From the NCBI GenBank assembly GCA_947471745.1, contig CANJKZ010000473.1, positions 625,001 through 689,000 of the forward strand: a stretch of DNA of 64,000 nt. The letters run 5' to 3'. This stretch comes from Closterium sp. Naga37s-1. Taxonomy: Eukaryota > Streptophyta > Zygnematophyceae > Desmidiales > Closteriaceae. Below the pieces are notes generated by a model. That model searched no databases. It was not told where the DNA came from and saw only the letters and a program-made list of their open reading frames with translations. Each line of letters begins with the position of its first letter. Positions within the stretch are counted from its first letter, which is position 1. This document shows, piece by piece, positions 1 through 11,005 of this stretch. Made by a program: the position numbers and the translations under genes.

Positions 1-300
1 ACCGCCACCTCTATTCCCCCCACGAATACCCTCCTCAATGTCACTTTGTAGAATCTGAGAGGAGGGGGACAGAGGAGCGAAGGGTAGAAGGAGAAAGGGC
101 AAGGTAGGGAGGAAATGTTGCCATACTGCGCTGGATTCACCGCCACCTCTATCCCCCCCACGAATACCTTCCTCAGTGTCACTTTGTAGAATCTGTGCGC
201 AGGGGGAATGGAAGTGAGGGGTTGTTGCACTGCGCTGAGTTGAATGCACCCTCCACCCTCCCACAAAGACACTGCAGAGTGTTACTCTGAAGAAGCTGAT
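1..300 (-). repeat. Tandem copies of a protease exon (YKVTLRRVFVGG type)
   Basis: Three diverged copies of the same coding segment lie at about 1-55, 139-193 and 243-295. On the minus strand each reads like a YKVTL..VFVGGIEV block of the aspartic protease. The first two copies are nearly identical over about 50 bp; the third is more diverged. Confidence 0.65.
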
Positions 301-3300
301 GAGAGCGGGTTACTTTGGGAAAGATGGCAGGTGACATGGAGAGATGGGGAGGATACGGGTGGCAGGTGGTAGGCGGTTGGTGGCCTTGAGAAATCCAGGT
401 GATAGCATCCATGTTTCGTCTGGTCGCAGCGGAGTGAAGGTGGTGAGATGCGGGATGGGAAGGTTCCCCACTGTCATCCACCTCCTGAGGGGGAATGGGT
501 GCAAGTTCCAGGCACCTAGACGCAAGCAACCATAAAGAATCAAGCTTCAATACCAGGTAGCCGCACTCACGTGTCATCTGGTCGCAGGGGCGTGAAGGCT
601 GTGAGAGTGGGGATGGGGATGTCCCCCACTGTCATCCACCCCCTGAGGGGGAATGGTGCAACTTTCAGCAACTGAAGCAACTATTGAACATTCATCCAGC
701 CCCGTCACTCACGTGTCATCTGGTCGCAGGGGCGTGAAGGCTGTGAGAGGGGGGATGGGGATGTCCCCCACTGTCATCCACCCGCCCCCGCTGTCACCCC
801 CTAGACAGTGCGCCACCACCTGCCTGCTCTCCAGGGGCAGAAGAACGGAGAGGGGAAGGGGAGAGGAAGGAGGGGAGGGGGAGAGGAAGGAGGGGAGGGG
901 GAGAGGAAGGAGGGGAGGGGGAGAGGAAGGAGGGGAGGGGGAGAGGAAGGAGGGGAGGGGGAGAGGACGGAGAGGAAGGCGGTGAGAGGGGGGATGGGGA
1001 GGTCTCCCACTGTCATCCGCCCGGCCCCCCTGTCGCCCCCCAGACAGTGCGCCACCACCTGCCTGCTCTCCAGGGGAGGAAGAGGGGAGAGGGGAAGGGG
1101 CGAGGACGGAGAGGAAGGCGGTGAGAGGGGGGATAGGGAGGTCTCCCACTGTCATCCGCCCGGCCCCCCTGTCGCCCCCCAGACAGTGCGCCACCACCTG
1201 CCTGCTCTCCAGGGGCCACAGGACAGGGGAGGAAGGAGAGGAAGGAGGAGAAGAAGGAGGGGAAGAAGGAAGGGAAGGAGGAGGGGAGGAAAGAGGCGAG
1301 GAAAGGTGGGAGGAAGGAGAGGAGAAAAGAGGCGAGGGAGCAGCAGTGGCAATCTGGGAATGTAATAAGCTACGGTGCAAGTCACTTTAGAGAATTCTCA
1401 GGAATGTGGTAAGCAGCAACGGCTTTTGAGGTGCCTCAAATGTGGTAAGCAACAGCGGGGGCAGGCAGAGTGGGAAAGGTTGCTCGAGCGCACGACATCA
1501 GTGAGTACAAGGCACCGCACTGCACCGTATTGCATTGCATTCCACCAAATGGTGAAGCATTTCTTTGTGGGTTTCAACGGAGCGTTCCCCTGCCAAGATC
1601 TATAAGCCCGTCTACGGCCTGGTAGCACGTCCATCTGCATCACACCTACCATCACCGCATTGAACCACATTTCACCGCACTGAACCACAGCTCACCGAAT
1701 AGGGAAGAACTCCTTGTAAGCTCCAACGGCTGTGAGCAGAGAGAGCGACCCCCTGCCCAGCCCTATCAGCCCGTCTAGCGCCTGGTAGTACGTCCAGCCC
1801 AGGCCGTTGTAGAAGTTGCCCTGCTGCGAGTTCCCACAGCTGTGCAGAGGGGTGGGGAGTGATGGGAGAGGGGTGCAGAGGGGTAATGGTAGGCTCAGGA
1901 GCCCGTCCAGGGCCTGGTAGTAGGTCCAGCCCAGGCCGTTGTAGAAGTTGCCCTGCTGCGAGTTCCCACAGCTGAGGGAGAGAGGTGGGGAGGGATGGGA
2001 GAGCGGTGGGGAGCGGTGGGGAGGGGTGAGGTAGCCCTATGATGAGCCCGTCTAGAGCCTGGTAGTGCGTCCAGCCCAGGCCGTTGTAAAAGTTGCCCTG
2101 CTGGGAGTTCCCACAGCTGTTGATAGCAGCAGGCAGGTGTTGAGGGATAAAGACAGGCAGATAAGCCCATCATTGCGCAGGAACCACAGGCACAGTGTTG
2201 CACAGACACATGTTTATAGGGCGCATGAGACACATGCACATGTTACACAGTCACATGCACATGTTACACAGTCACATGCACATGTTACACAGTCACATGC
2301 ACATGTTACACAGTCACCTGCACATGCTACACAGGCACATGCTACACAGGCACATACCCAAACGTGATGGGGACTTTGAATGCTCGGGCAGACCCGGAGA
2401 TGGGCAGATGGATGACGTCACCAAGCAGGCGACCTGACGTTCCACTCCCATCCCCATACGCCACTGAATACATACACCCCAAGTCCTCGTCCGAACCTCC
2501 TGCCGAGCCTGCTGCCGAGCCTTTGGCCAGAGGCTTGGAGGTGACGTTGCAGTTGCGGATCTTGACGGTTCGGTCGGGGTTGATGCATGCTTTGTTGGAG
2601 CACTGAAGGAGCTTCACTGAAGAGGATTTGGCCGAGTCAAATGGTGGGTTGGTTTGCTGCGCACGAGGGGTGGGAGGGGGAATTGTAGGGTTGAGGTCAG
2701 GTTAGGGCTGATGCATGCCTTGTTGGAGAGCATTGAAGGAGCTTGACCGAGGTTGACTTGGTGGAATCAAAAGGCGGGTTGGTTTGCTGCACAGAAGAGG
2801 GGTGGAAGGGAGAAAGCACAGGAGAGGAAGGCGGGAGGACATTAGGGCACGCAGGAGAGTTTTGAGTTTGACCCAGAAGTCACAGGGGCCAGTTCAGTCG
2901 GGGTTGATGCACGCCCTGTTGGAGCATTGAAGGAGCTTGACCGAGGTTGACTTGGTGGAATCAAAGGGTGGGTTGGTTTGCTGCACACGGGGGGCGGAAG
3001 GGACAATAGAAGGGTTGAGGTCAGGTTAGGGTTGATGCATGCCTTGTTGGAACACTGAAGGAGCTTGACTGAGGTTGACTTGGCAGAGTCAAAGGGCGGG
3101 TTGGTTTGCTGCCACGCGAGGGGTGGGAGGGAGAAGGGACAGGAGTCAGGGAGGGAGAACGAGAGGGAGGGAGGGGTAACAGGAGGGGAGGGAGGGGGAG
3201 AGGGGGAGGAGGGGAAAGGAGGGAGGGAGGGGGACAGGACAGTGGGCAAGGGAGTTCGAGTGGACCCAGAAGTCACAGGGGCAGGTCGAATCGCTAAGAG

Positions 3301-4552
3301 CAGACTCACCAGAGTCTTGGAGAGCGTGCAGGGGTTGCAAGGCAGGCAGTTGAGCCAGAGCAGGTTGCTGCCCGTGTCTATGTCCAGATTGAACGTCTGT
3401 GGCGGCGTGCCGATGCCCAGCTGCACGTAGTATATGCTGGGCGCGGGGAATTGGGGAAGGGATGGAGAAATGGGAGGATGGGGAGTGAGAGTGGGGTAGA
3501 AGACAGGTAAGAGGGGGAGGAAGGGGAGAACGGGTTGGGAAGACGAGAAGTAAGGGTGAGGATGGGAAGTAAGGGTGGAGAAGATGGGACGTAAGGGGGA
3601 AGATATGAGTAGGGTTGGGGGAAGAGAGGCGCGTCTAATAGGCAGGCAGATGACTCAGGGTGGGATGCTTTATGGAGAAGGGATGTGCCTACCCGTTAGG
3701 GTACGTGGCCCCCAGCAGCCCAGCTGTAGCCGTTATGCCCAGTTTCCTCCCACGATGGTTACCACTAGGGTTACCACCATCACCACCACCACTACCTCCC
3801 CCTTCTCCTCCTTCTTCTCCTCCACTCGATTCACTCCCTTCTCCCTCCATTCCGTCCTCCTGCCCCTGAACCATCAACATCCGTGACCTGTGCCGAGCCT
3901 TGTCACTCTCCACTAGCGACAAATAATGCTGCCCAAACGCGTGCCCAGCAGATGAATTCTCTTGCGAGTTCCACGAAGCTGCAGAAGCCGCTGACGTGGC
4001 AGGTCTGGGCACGGGAAGGGACGAGGCAGCGGGAGGCTCGGGCGCCGGACGGGAGTGGTCCGGCATGGAAGCCGTAGCGGCGGTGGAGGCGACGGAAGGA
4101 TGAGCAGCCAATCGGCTGTTGATCCGCAAAACGTGGAGCCCGTGTACGCCGTCGATGAGATCAGCGAACGCACGCGGACCCTTCCGGCCGTCCGCCGCGC
4201 TTTTCTCGGCGGTTATGACGGAGAATGATCCAGCGGAGGCGCGGCGTCCCGAGCAATCCTCGGAGGTTCCTCCAACCATGCAGCTTGAAAGACCACCGAA
4301 ATGCTCTTCAGTAGTACCACTATCCCCGTTAGTGCCAGGCATGTTATGATACGTTTCGTGAACGGGAACTGGCGACGCTGTGGTGATCGTCATTGTGGGG
4401 TATAGTAACCCTGTGGCTAGGAATGCGACGAATAAACATGATGGAAGGTTCTGCGAGTGACAGAGAGAGTGACGCCTTCGCGAGGGACTTGACGTGAGGG
4501 GTCTGGTAGACAGCCGTGAAAACATTCTGGTATTGGTGCACACGATGTGCAT
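1..4552 (-). CDS. Pepsin-type (A1) aspartic protease, multi-exon, 3' end beyond the window
   Basis: Exon 1 (4552 to about 3693) encodes a long N-terminal region with a hydrophobic stretch near residue 45 (CLFVAFLATGLLYP), a possible signal or anchor, then an S/A/P-rich and Gly/Glu-rich propeptide-like part. Exon 2 (about 3436-3310) joins in phase 2/1 and carries LGIGTPPQTFNLDIDTGSN, the first catalytic DTGS motif of A1 proteases. Further exons encode FDSAKSTSVKLLQCSN (about 3112-2580), a YGDGSGTSG flap-like exon (about 2600-2355), NFYNGLGWTYYQALDGLI (about 2120-1740), VVAHCLGGDRGAGRMTVGD (about 1215-575) and a YKVTLRRVFVGGIEV segment (1-295). This order matches plant A1 proteases. The second catalytic Asp lies off the left edge. 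Nearly every exon after exon 2 is present in several diverged copies, so the true splicing path is uncertain. Secretory or vacuolar proteolysis is the family expectation. Confidence 0.8.
540..1219 (-). repeat. Tandem copies of the protease HCLGG exon
   Basis: The segment encoding ESRQVVAHCLGGD, GRMTVGDLPIPPLTAF and TPLRPDDT on the minus strand occurs at about 1110-1215, 975-1068 and 712-836. Shorter copies of its 3' half lie at about 570-650 and 400-500. Adjacent copies share long identical runs. The more leftward copies end in ACGTGTC or in a potential GTGAG donor. This looks like tandem exon duplication with gradual decay. Confidence 0.7.
841..965. repeat. 20-bp purine minisatellite
   Basis: About five copies of a 20-bp unit (GAGAGGAAGGAGGGGAGGGG) run head to tail with exact 20-bp periodicity between two copies of the protease HCLGG exon. 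It is probably intronic. The strand asymmetry is strong, with nearly pure purine on the plus strand. Confidence 0.85.
1590..2125 (-). repeat. Tandem copies of a protease exon (GNFYNGLGWTYYQALDGL)
   Basis: Three well-preserved copies lie at about 2041-2125, 1897-1978 and 1766-1852, with a decayed fourth at about 1590-1645. Each encodes GNSQQGNFYNGLGWTYY and QALDGLI on the minus strand, the region of A1 proteases where family members read GILGL..S. Spacers are intron-like and G-rich on the plus strand. Confidence 0.75.
2231..2355. repeat. 21-bp minisatellite
   Basis: Units start at 2231, 2252, 2273 and 2294 (CACATGCACATGTTACACAG plus T), followed by two degenerate units at 2315 and 2336. The array has no spacer structure and sits in an intron of the aspartic protease gene. 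Confidence 0.85.
2576..3115 (-). repeat. Four tandem copies of the protease SAKSTSVKLLQCSNKACIN exon
   Basis: Copies lie at about 3030-3112, 2905-2985, 2710-2795 and 2578-2665. Each encodes a CKQTNPPFDSAKSTSVKLLQ type segment followed by CSNKACINP on the minus strand. The copies differ by point changes (for example E in place of A in one) and small indels. Only one is needed by the conserved A1 fold. Confidence 0.8.
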
Positions 4553-6646
4553 GCGACCTGCGCTGCCAGCTTCTATTCTTCCCTTGTGTTTTGTTTGGGA
4601 CCTCGGACGAGAGGAGGTTTACTCACTTGCTGAAGCTACCACGATCCGCACACCTAGTGGCACCCATCGCAAGGCACTTCATCGTTCATTTTGAGTTAAA
4701 TAATAGAACGACTCAGCGTCTCTGTGATACCTTAGCCGAAGAATACGACACCGCTACCACCTTGGGTGGGAGGGCTTCTAGACCACGCAATTCGGTCGCA
4801 TAAAGGAAGGTGCTTAGGACTCCCTTATCAACGGAAATTAGATAGTATGACGAACTAATTTAATGCTAGGAAAGTGATAGTGAGAGGATCCCTGTTCCTA
4901 AACTCTTTTTTTTTCCCTGATCCTGGAACCAGCAACTGACTGGGGATGAGCTTGATGTTGGTCATCGTGAAATTGGCAAATCGGCGATCCCAGTGCCGTG
5001 GCTCGCGTCGTGGTAATTTCCATGCACTGAGGTCCGTTTTACTTCGGTGGTCCTCTTGGGGGGGTTGTTCGAATCCAGTTCCCCGTCCAATTGGAACGCC
5101 GATTGCAGAATGCTCAACGCGACTCCACCAGCATGTCAGAATGTCAGTCAGTACTTCACCTTGAGTTCTATCATAACCGCAATACAAAATGCTTCATTTT
5201 CTAGTCAATGTATATCAAACATCGCGAACTACCTTGTCCACTTGTTACAGCTTAGCGTTAGTGATTCATGACTAAATATATAATGTATTTGAGTGTAAGT
5301 TATGTAAGATAAAATATTATAATTGGCTCATAAAACGCAAGTTATGATGCAAGGCTTATGGATACTTTCCCAGGCTATGCAAATCATAATATAGTTTTGT
5401 TCCTAAGCCTTTATATGCTGCGAATATTCAGTTACAACCAAAATGAATAAGACCTGCAATCATGATTGTCATGAAGTTTGACATCCATGACTTGTTGACT
5501 ACCAATCAAAATGGCAGATAATAATATGCCATCCTGCCAGCGCACCTCGACGAATGGTTCTGCTTGTTTCTAGGGCAGCATTTCATCCAATCGTAAATCA
5601 ATATTCAACTCGCAATCTTACCTCCCTACCCAATCAAACACGTGCCAGAGCCTTCATCCGCGATTGCCCGTCTCCGCGGCTTCCAAAATCCTTGGGTTGC
5701 TGACGACCGTTGCTCACACGAGACGGGAAAACGAACAGATTTCAGGCGCGGTCAGTCCCACGTTCTCTTCATTTTATACTATTTAAAATATTCAATATGT
5801 CGGATTGTTGTGGTGGCCGCCGGTTCCGTCAATTCAACTTCGAAACGGAAAATTTATCGGTCTGTTTTCATCTGCCCGTCTATTCTCCATCATATCCTCT
5901 AGTGCGCGCTTCGCCAACTCCCAGCATCAGATTTGAGCACCTACCTCGCCTGTCCCTCCCTTCATCCCATTTCTCCTGCTCCTTCCTCCCGTCTCTGGAC
6001 TTGCTGCGTTGGAATTGGGGGCTTATTTGTAGAGCTTTAGTTGGGTGAGCATAGTCCAGCACAGCATCTGCTTGGCAGGTTATTTCCTCCACCTCCATTT
6101 TCTTACAACCGTCTTCTCTCGCACCACAGGCACACCGTCCAACTGAGGCAGAAATTTAGCTTCTAAGTGGTTCGTTTATCTTGACACCTGTGTGCTGCCT
6201 CCTTACAGCCGTGTTTTACCAGTCACGTTCACCGTCTGCCGACTGAGGCTACTCAGATAGCACGCGCCAAGCGTGTGGGATTTTGCAGCACCGCACCGCA
6301 CGACGCGAAGTTTCTCTTCCACACCTTCCTCATCCGGTCAGCAGTCTTTTGGGAGAAGCGCACCTGACTTGACGCAGAAATAAAAGTGTCTCCAAGAGCC
6401 AATTGCATATAAGTGTGTCACTATACCACTCCATTATCATCGTTGGACAGCGGTGACGCCTCCACACTCGACCCGCACAAGTCAACCGAACACTTACAGG
6501 CCTCGCAACTGCTTCATATCCACCTGACGAATCTACCACCATCGGGAAGTCGAGCATCAGAAACTCGCTCTCCCCATCAATTCCGTGGCATCCGCACTTC
6601 GGTTTCTGACCTCCGACGCGTAAATTTGTAACCTTTGTTCCTGAAA
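4553..6646. other. Divergent intergenic region between protease and DCC genes
   Basis: About 2.1 kb without a convincing gene. The part around 5160-5620 is clearly AT-rich against the GC-rich genes. Short ORFs here show no recognisable domain. It must hold the promoters of both divergently transcribed neighbours; I see no motif I would call with confidence. Confidence 0.5.
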
Positions 6647-8565
6647 ATGGCGGCCACAGCAGCAGCAGGCTGCAAGCGCCACGTCCTTCGTCCGCTACCC
6701 TCGCCCGCCGCGGCGGCTCGTTTAACTCCCACGAGAACGGCAGTGACGCTGTCTGCGCGTTGCGCATCAAAGCTTCCCGCCGTCCGTGCTACCGCTGCGC
6801 CATCCGCGGGGAAGCAGCAGTCGCCGCCGGCAACGGCGGGGCCGGCGCAACACGCGGCGATGTCGCACGGCGCCCGCGGGAGCAAGGACACTGCGATACG
6901 CGCGACGCCGTCGTTATCCGTCATCGAGCGGGAAGTCACTTCCCCAGACGTTAACGGAACTTCTGCTTCCGTCAATCTGTCGAAGCAACAACTGGAGCTG
7001 GAAATCCTGCCTTCGTTCGCGCCGCAAGAGCTCACAGCCGCAGCAGACATCTCAGAAGCCTTCCTCTCTCCGGAATCCTCCGCACTTCTGTCGCTGCCGG
7101 TACTCGAACCCGCGACCTCTCCGCAACGGCAAGAGCCCGAGGCGGAGGCGGCGGAGGAACGCGGAAACAACAGCAGCAGCGCTGAAGTAACGAATGATGC
7201 GGGAAAACAAAAGGAGGACGAAAGCTGGGGCAGGCTGATGGCGCAGGCTGGGTACTCGAAGCGCATGGAGGCAATCGGCGATCAGTTCTTTGAATCGGAC
7301 TTGCGGCCTGTCGTCCTCTTCGATGGTGAGACTGCAAACCTCGGACTTTAGAATTGAACCTTAATCTGCTTCATTTCCTCACAAAGCCATGCCCGTTTGC
7401 GCCGTCTCCTTCCGCTCTCTGTCTACTGTCCTTGGCAAATCTGGCACCCATGATTCTTATATTCTCTCGTCTCTCGTGCTGTTGTTTATCGTGCGCGTCG
7501 TTCGGTTTCCAGGCGTGTGCAACCTGTGCAACAAGTGGGTCAACTTTCTTCTCGACTATGACCCCCACGGGTAAAACGCCGCGTCTGTCTTGCTATCTTC
7601 CCCCAACCCGTCGCCCCTCTGCACCATCTTCGTCCCCATGGTCCCGTCACTCCCTTGTCCTCCACGTCCTCCACCCCCCCCCCCTCCTCTCTCTCGTCCC
7701 CATGGTCCCGTCACTCCCTTGTCCTCCACGTCCTCCACCCCCCCCCTCCTCTCTCTCGTCCCCTTTTATTCCCGCTCCTCCCTCACCACCTTTTTCTTCC
7801 CGACCCTCATCGCCTCTGCCAACTTCCTTCCATCGCGCTTGTGGATGCCACGTTCCATTCAACTCGGTTTCGCGCTTCCTCCCATCTCCGGTTTCAATCT
7901 TTGATTCACCCAATTTTCCGTGTTTTGTTGGTTCCTTGCTTGTTCCGCAGCAACCTGCGCTTCGCCTCGCTGCAGGGCGACTCGGGGAAGGCCCTTCTCC
8001 GCCGCGCTGGTCGCGACGAGAACGACCACTCGGACATTGTCCTCGTCGCACACAACAAGTGAGTTCCGCTCGTGTAGCTCGTCTTGTACCGCGTACAATT
8101 TACAATATGTTTCTGGGTGCCTCAAAATCAGCAACCAGCTCCAACATGGTTCTCTGTCACACTAGCCCATGTAGCCCATCTTTTACCACCCAAATACACT
8201 AGTCAAAGCACACACATTTTCACATGCAGCTCAAGTCCCCCTGTAGAACATTCTGCAGCTCAACACCCTCTCCTTACCATTAGCAAATCCTCTTACACTA
8301 ACTCCCTCCCGTAACCTCCTCCCACCCTTCTCCTTCCAGGGCCTATTTCGGCTCCGATGCAATCCTCCAGATCTTCTCCCGGCTGAAGCCACCTTTCCCT
8401 CTGCTGGCCGCCGCGGGCCACATCACGCCGCACGCACTCCACAACTTCATCTACAAGCACGTCTCTGAAAGCCGTTACACGCTCTTTGGCAAGGCTGACG
8501 CATGCCGACTGTTTGACCCTCGGTTCGGACAACGGTTCTTGCCTAGTGACCTGAGTCAAGAGTAA
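6647..8565 (+). CDS. DCC-family (DUF393) thiol-disulfide oxidoreductase-like protein, 4 exons
   Basis: The exons 6647-7325, 7513-7570, 7951-8058 and 8340-8565 splice with GT-AG borders and sum to 1071 nt (356 residues plus stop). The start is the ATG at 6647; an upstream in-frame TTG is not credible. The first 215 residues are Ala/Ser-rich with basic residues and look like an organelle transit region. The DxxCxxC signature of the DCC family is assembled across the first intron: FDG joins VCNLCNKWVNFLLDYDPHG. Later family blocks are LRFASLQGD, DSDIVL-like and AYFGSDAILQI, then FPLLAAAGHI. The family is predicted to act in redox chemistry, probably in the plastid here; the substrate is unknown. 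The gene looks intact. Confidence 0.88.
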
Positions 8566-8584
8566 AAGTCTTGAGTTGACTCAA

Positions 8585-8740
8585 AACAAGGCGCATGCGG
8601 CACGCGGTTCATGACTTCAGCTATAAGGCCGTTTCTGGAAGCCGGTACAAGTGCTTTGGCAAAAGGGTTCCTTGATTGATTGACCCCTGCATCGGGCCAA
8701 GGTTCTTGCCTAGCAACCTGAGCCAAGAGTAGGAGGCGGG
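8585..8740 (+). pseudogene. Degenerate copy of the DCC gene 3' end
   Basis: This stretch repeats, with many changes, the end of the preceding gene: a TCTGGAAGCCGGTACAAG-like part matching the SESRYTLFGK codons, then a CGGGCCAAGGTTCTTGCCTAG part matching the FGQRFLPSD codons, and CCTGAGCCAAGAGTAG matching the stop region. It is a decayed tandem duplicate of the last exon tail. Confidence 0.7.
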
Positions 8741-9642
8741 CAATTGGGAAGCTAAGTGATTCGCAAGCATATCCAGGGCAGACTAAGGATTATATTTAAT
8801 TGGATTATGGCGTTTATGCCGTTATAATGTGTTGGCTGAGGCTGTATATACTCCATTGTGGTCTCAGAAAGAAACCCCTTTACAGCTGCTAGGCTCAAGT
8901 TTCCCGGAATATTGCTATATCCATCCTTCAATATTGCAGCTACCATATTCTCTATGCAATATTATAAAACATTCTCCAACCTAGATTCCAGCCATGTCAA
9001 GAGCCCAACATAAGTGGAAGTTTGATGTGTAGTTGTATGTGAATGTACAGTTTTGAAATGCAATTGCAGCCCTCTCGTCTGTTCCCATGCGCTTCGAGAA
9101 TGCACACCAGGGCAACCACACCTGCCCACGCTGCTACTCCACCAGTCAAGGGCAACAACAAGTCAGGGGGAGCCAATCACACGCGGCGTCACACCACCAA
9201 GCCTATGGGCCCTCAGCCCAACTTTACCAGGCACGGCAGCTCAGCAGCAGCACCACACTAACCCCTGTGGCTTGGCGAGATGCGGCGCGTCGACCGAGTC
9301 GCGCGAGATACCGTATCAAAAGGATTTATAAACATTCAACACATTTGGGAGTTTGCAAACACATTCCTCGCTCATCTCTTCAGCTCATTCCATTCGACTT
9401 CGCTTGCCTCGAAACAATTGTTTCGGATTTCGATTGTCATCGTCAGCTTTGGTTGTTTGTCATCGTCAGCGGTTCTACATTCCAGAGCAATTGACAATTG
9501 AGCTGGGCCAGAAACGCGAGCCATACAATATACCGCGGCATCAGCCCCTCCAGAGGCGTAATAAAGCTTCTCGGGAAAAGGCAGTCCACGTCACTATAGT
9601 AAGGAATTTGCGCTACAACGACGTACAGCAGCACGTACCAGT
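8741..9642. other. Intergenic region and leader of secreted acidic protein 1
   Basis: No convincing gene. A TTTATAAA at about 9328 lies some 310 bp upstream of the next ATG. The stretch AAACGCGAGCCATAC at about 9510 recurs before the paralogous gene at about 11559, so part of the leader was duplicated together with the coding sequence. Confidence 0.5.
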
Positions 9643-10269
9643 ATGGGGAGGAGCAACAAACAAGCAGTTTTCCTGCGGGTGGTCCTCACACTTGCTTTTC
9701 TCCTCTCCGCGTACGCCGCGCCCCGAACCTCCTCATCTCACAACGTCGTCCGGGACATCAGCCACGGAATCCACGAACTCAATAACTTATTGAAGACACC
9801 CCATTCTCGTAAGATTCTCGCGGTGAAAGCGATCGTTACTGACGTGGCCGATAACGTCGCCAGCGTGGATGGGGCTGAAACTACTGACGTAACGGTTACG
9901 AGCGCTGCAAGCGTGCCGGCTGAGGATGGATTCAAAACGAAGCAGTTCGAGACGGCCGCCCGGGTCTTCAAGGATTTGATATCGCAGGCCTGGGAGTCCT
10001 TATCACCCGCTGCTGAAAATTCTGCCAATGAAGCTTTCACGAAGTCGGACGAATCGTCTCAGGGCGCGGAGCAGCAGGGAAGCGGGCACGTCACGGACGC
10101 GGGCGACGAGATTGCGGAAGAAGCGGAGGATCCGGAAGAGGATTTGGAAGAGCATTTGGAAAAGCCGCCGACAGGAATTGCAGAAGGCGAAGATGACGGC
10201 GACGACGATCTAGAGAGGGAGATGGAACTTGATTTTACAGGAGAATCCAGCGCGGAATCCACATCGTAG
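9643..10269 (+). CDS. Secreted acidic protein, truncated tandem paralogue (copy 1)
   Basis: A 208-residue single-exon ORF. Residues 9-26 (AVFLRVVLTLAFLLSAYA) form a clear signal peptide followed by a likely cleavage at AYA-AP. The mature part is Ser/Ala-rich, with a strongly acidic C-terminus (EEAEDPEEDLEEHLE, EDDGDDDLERE). It is a paralogue of the gene at 11652: the two share the signal peptide, the RTSSSH block, ILAVKA/LLAVKA and the acidic tail. Its stop TAG at 10267-10269 aligns with a GAG codon at 12409-12411 of the paralogue, both followed by AAGGAT. The protein is therefore probably a nonsense-truncated form. Function is not recognised. Confidence 0.75.
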   Translation: MGRSNKQAVFLRVVLTLAFLLSAYAAPRTSSSHNVVRDISHGIHELNNLLKTPHSRKILAVKAIVTDVADNVASVDGAETTDVTVTSAASVPAEDGFKTKQFETAARVFKDLISQAWESLSPAAENSANEAFTKSDESSQGAEQQGSGHVTDAGDEIAEEAEDPEEDLEEHLEKPPTGIAEGEDDGDDDLEREMELDFTGESSAESTS

Positions 10270-10600
10270 AAGGATGAGCTTCATGCTGGAGTGACTGCGA
10301 CAAGGCGGGGGATTGGCGGAAGGAGCATAATCTGCGCCAGTCGCGGAACCAGATCAGGCGCAACGGTCTACACGAATAAGGGCGCAAGAACCATCAGAAA
10401 CCCCGTCGCCTGGTCCAAGAGGAGGATATCGAGTATGCTAAGGGGCAGAGGAAATTTCAGAGATTGAGGGGGAAGGGGAGAAGGAAGGAAGCTGATGAAA
10501 AGGAGGGGCACAGGAGGTGTTGTGGGTCCTGGAGAACGGAATGGATACCTAAAGGCTTGACGATAGCCTTACTGTTTGATAATAAAAGGCAACCGAAGCT
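10270..10600 (+). pseudogene. Decayed former 3' coding part of secreted protein copy 1
   Basis: Downstream of the stop the DNA still matches the paralogue: GGCGGGGGATTGGCGGAAGG occurs here (about 10301) and at about 12468, GCGCCAGTCGCGG follows in both, and a GTCCTGGAGAACGGAATGG part (about 10528) matches the C-terminal LENGME codons at about 12883. Frames are broken by indels, consistent with relaxed selection after the premature stop. Confidence 0.75.
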
Positions 10601-10634
10601 CCTCGCCATGGAGGAGGAGCAGGAATAAGTTGGT

Positions 10635-10674
10635 GTATCTAAAGGAACTCATCGGATGAGTTCCTTTTAGATAC
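10635..10674. repeat. Near-perfect 40-bp palindrome
   Basis: Arms of 19 and 20 nt (starting GTATCTAAA) pair around a single central G with one bulged A. The palindrome lies downstream of secreted protein copy 1 and could fold as a hairpin in the transcript 3' region. There is no T-run that would suggest a bacterial-type terminator. Confidence 0.8.
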
Positions 10675-10892
10675 ATGAATTCAGATTGCTCTATTTCCAG
10701 CTTTACTGTGTGTGCCCTTGTATGCAACAGTGTGTTATTCATCACATGAACAAGTTGCACCACCTTGCAATTACGCCAGCTTGGTACTACATACCGCATG
10801 GGTGGCGGTGGACAGCCATGATTCTAGGTTTTACTGCAACATCTAGATTACCTCTTTACACTACGCACACAACCAGAAACTAACACCCACGG

Positions 10893-11005
10893 TATTGTTT
10901 CTGATAGCCGGTACGCTACTTGGCAAGGCAAATGCGTGCAGACTGTTTGAAACCCGGGCAATAGTTTTAGCCCAGGGACCTGAGCCAAGCGAAGGAGATA
11001 GGAGG
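10893..11005 (+). pseudogene. Second remote decayed copy of the DCC gene 3' end
   Basis: The order TCTGATAGCCGGTACGCTAC, TTGGCAAGGCAAATGCGTGC, AGACTGTTTGAA, then ACCTGAGCCAAG reproduces the last exon of the DCC gene (SESRYTLFGKADACRLF to DLSQE). It sits about 2.4 kb beyond that gene, with secreted protein copy 1 in between, so the duplication is not simply tandem. Confidence 0.7.

Noticed and set aside
2231..2355. CRISPR-like array or protein repeat (HMHMLHS in one frame)
   Set aside because: Contiguous 21-bp units without spacers, located between protease exons on the opposite strand.
5060..5090. tRNA T-loop-like GTTCGAATCC
   Set aside because: The flanking bases do not form the T stem and no matching acceptor or anticodon arms are present.
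10635..10674. Intrinsic transcription terminator
   Set aside because: The genome is eukaryotic and no U-run follows the stem.
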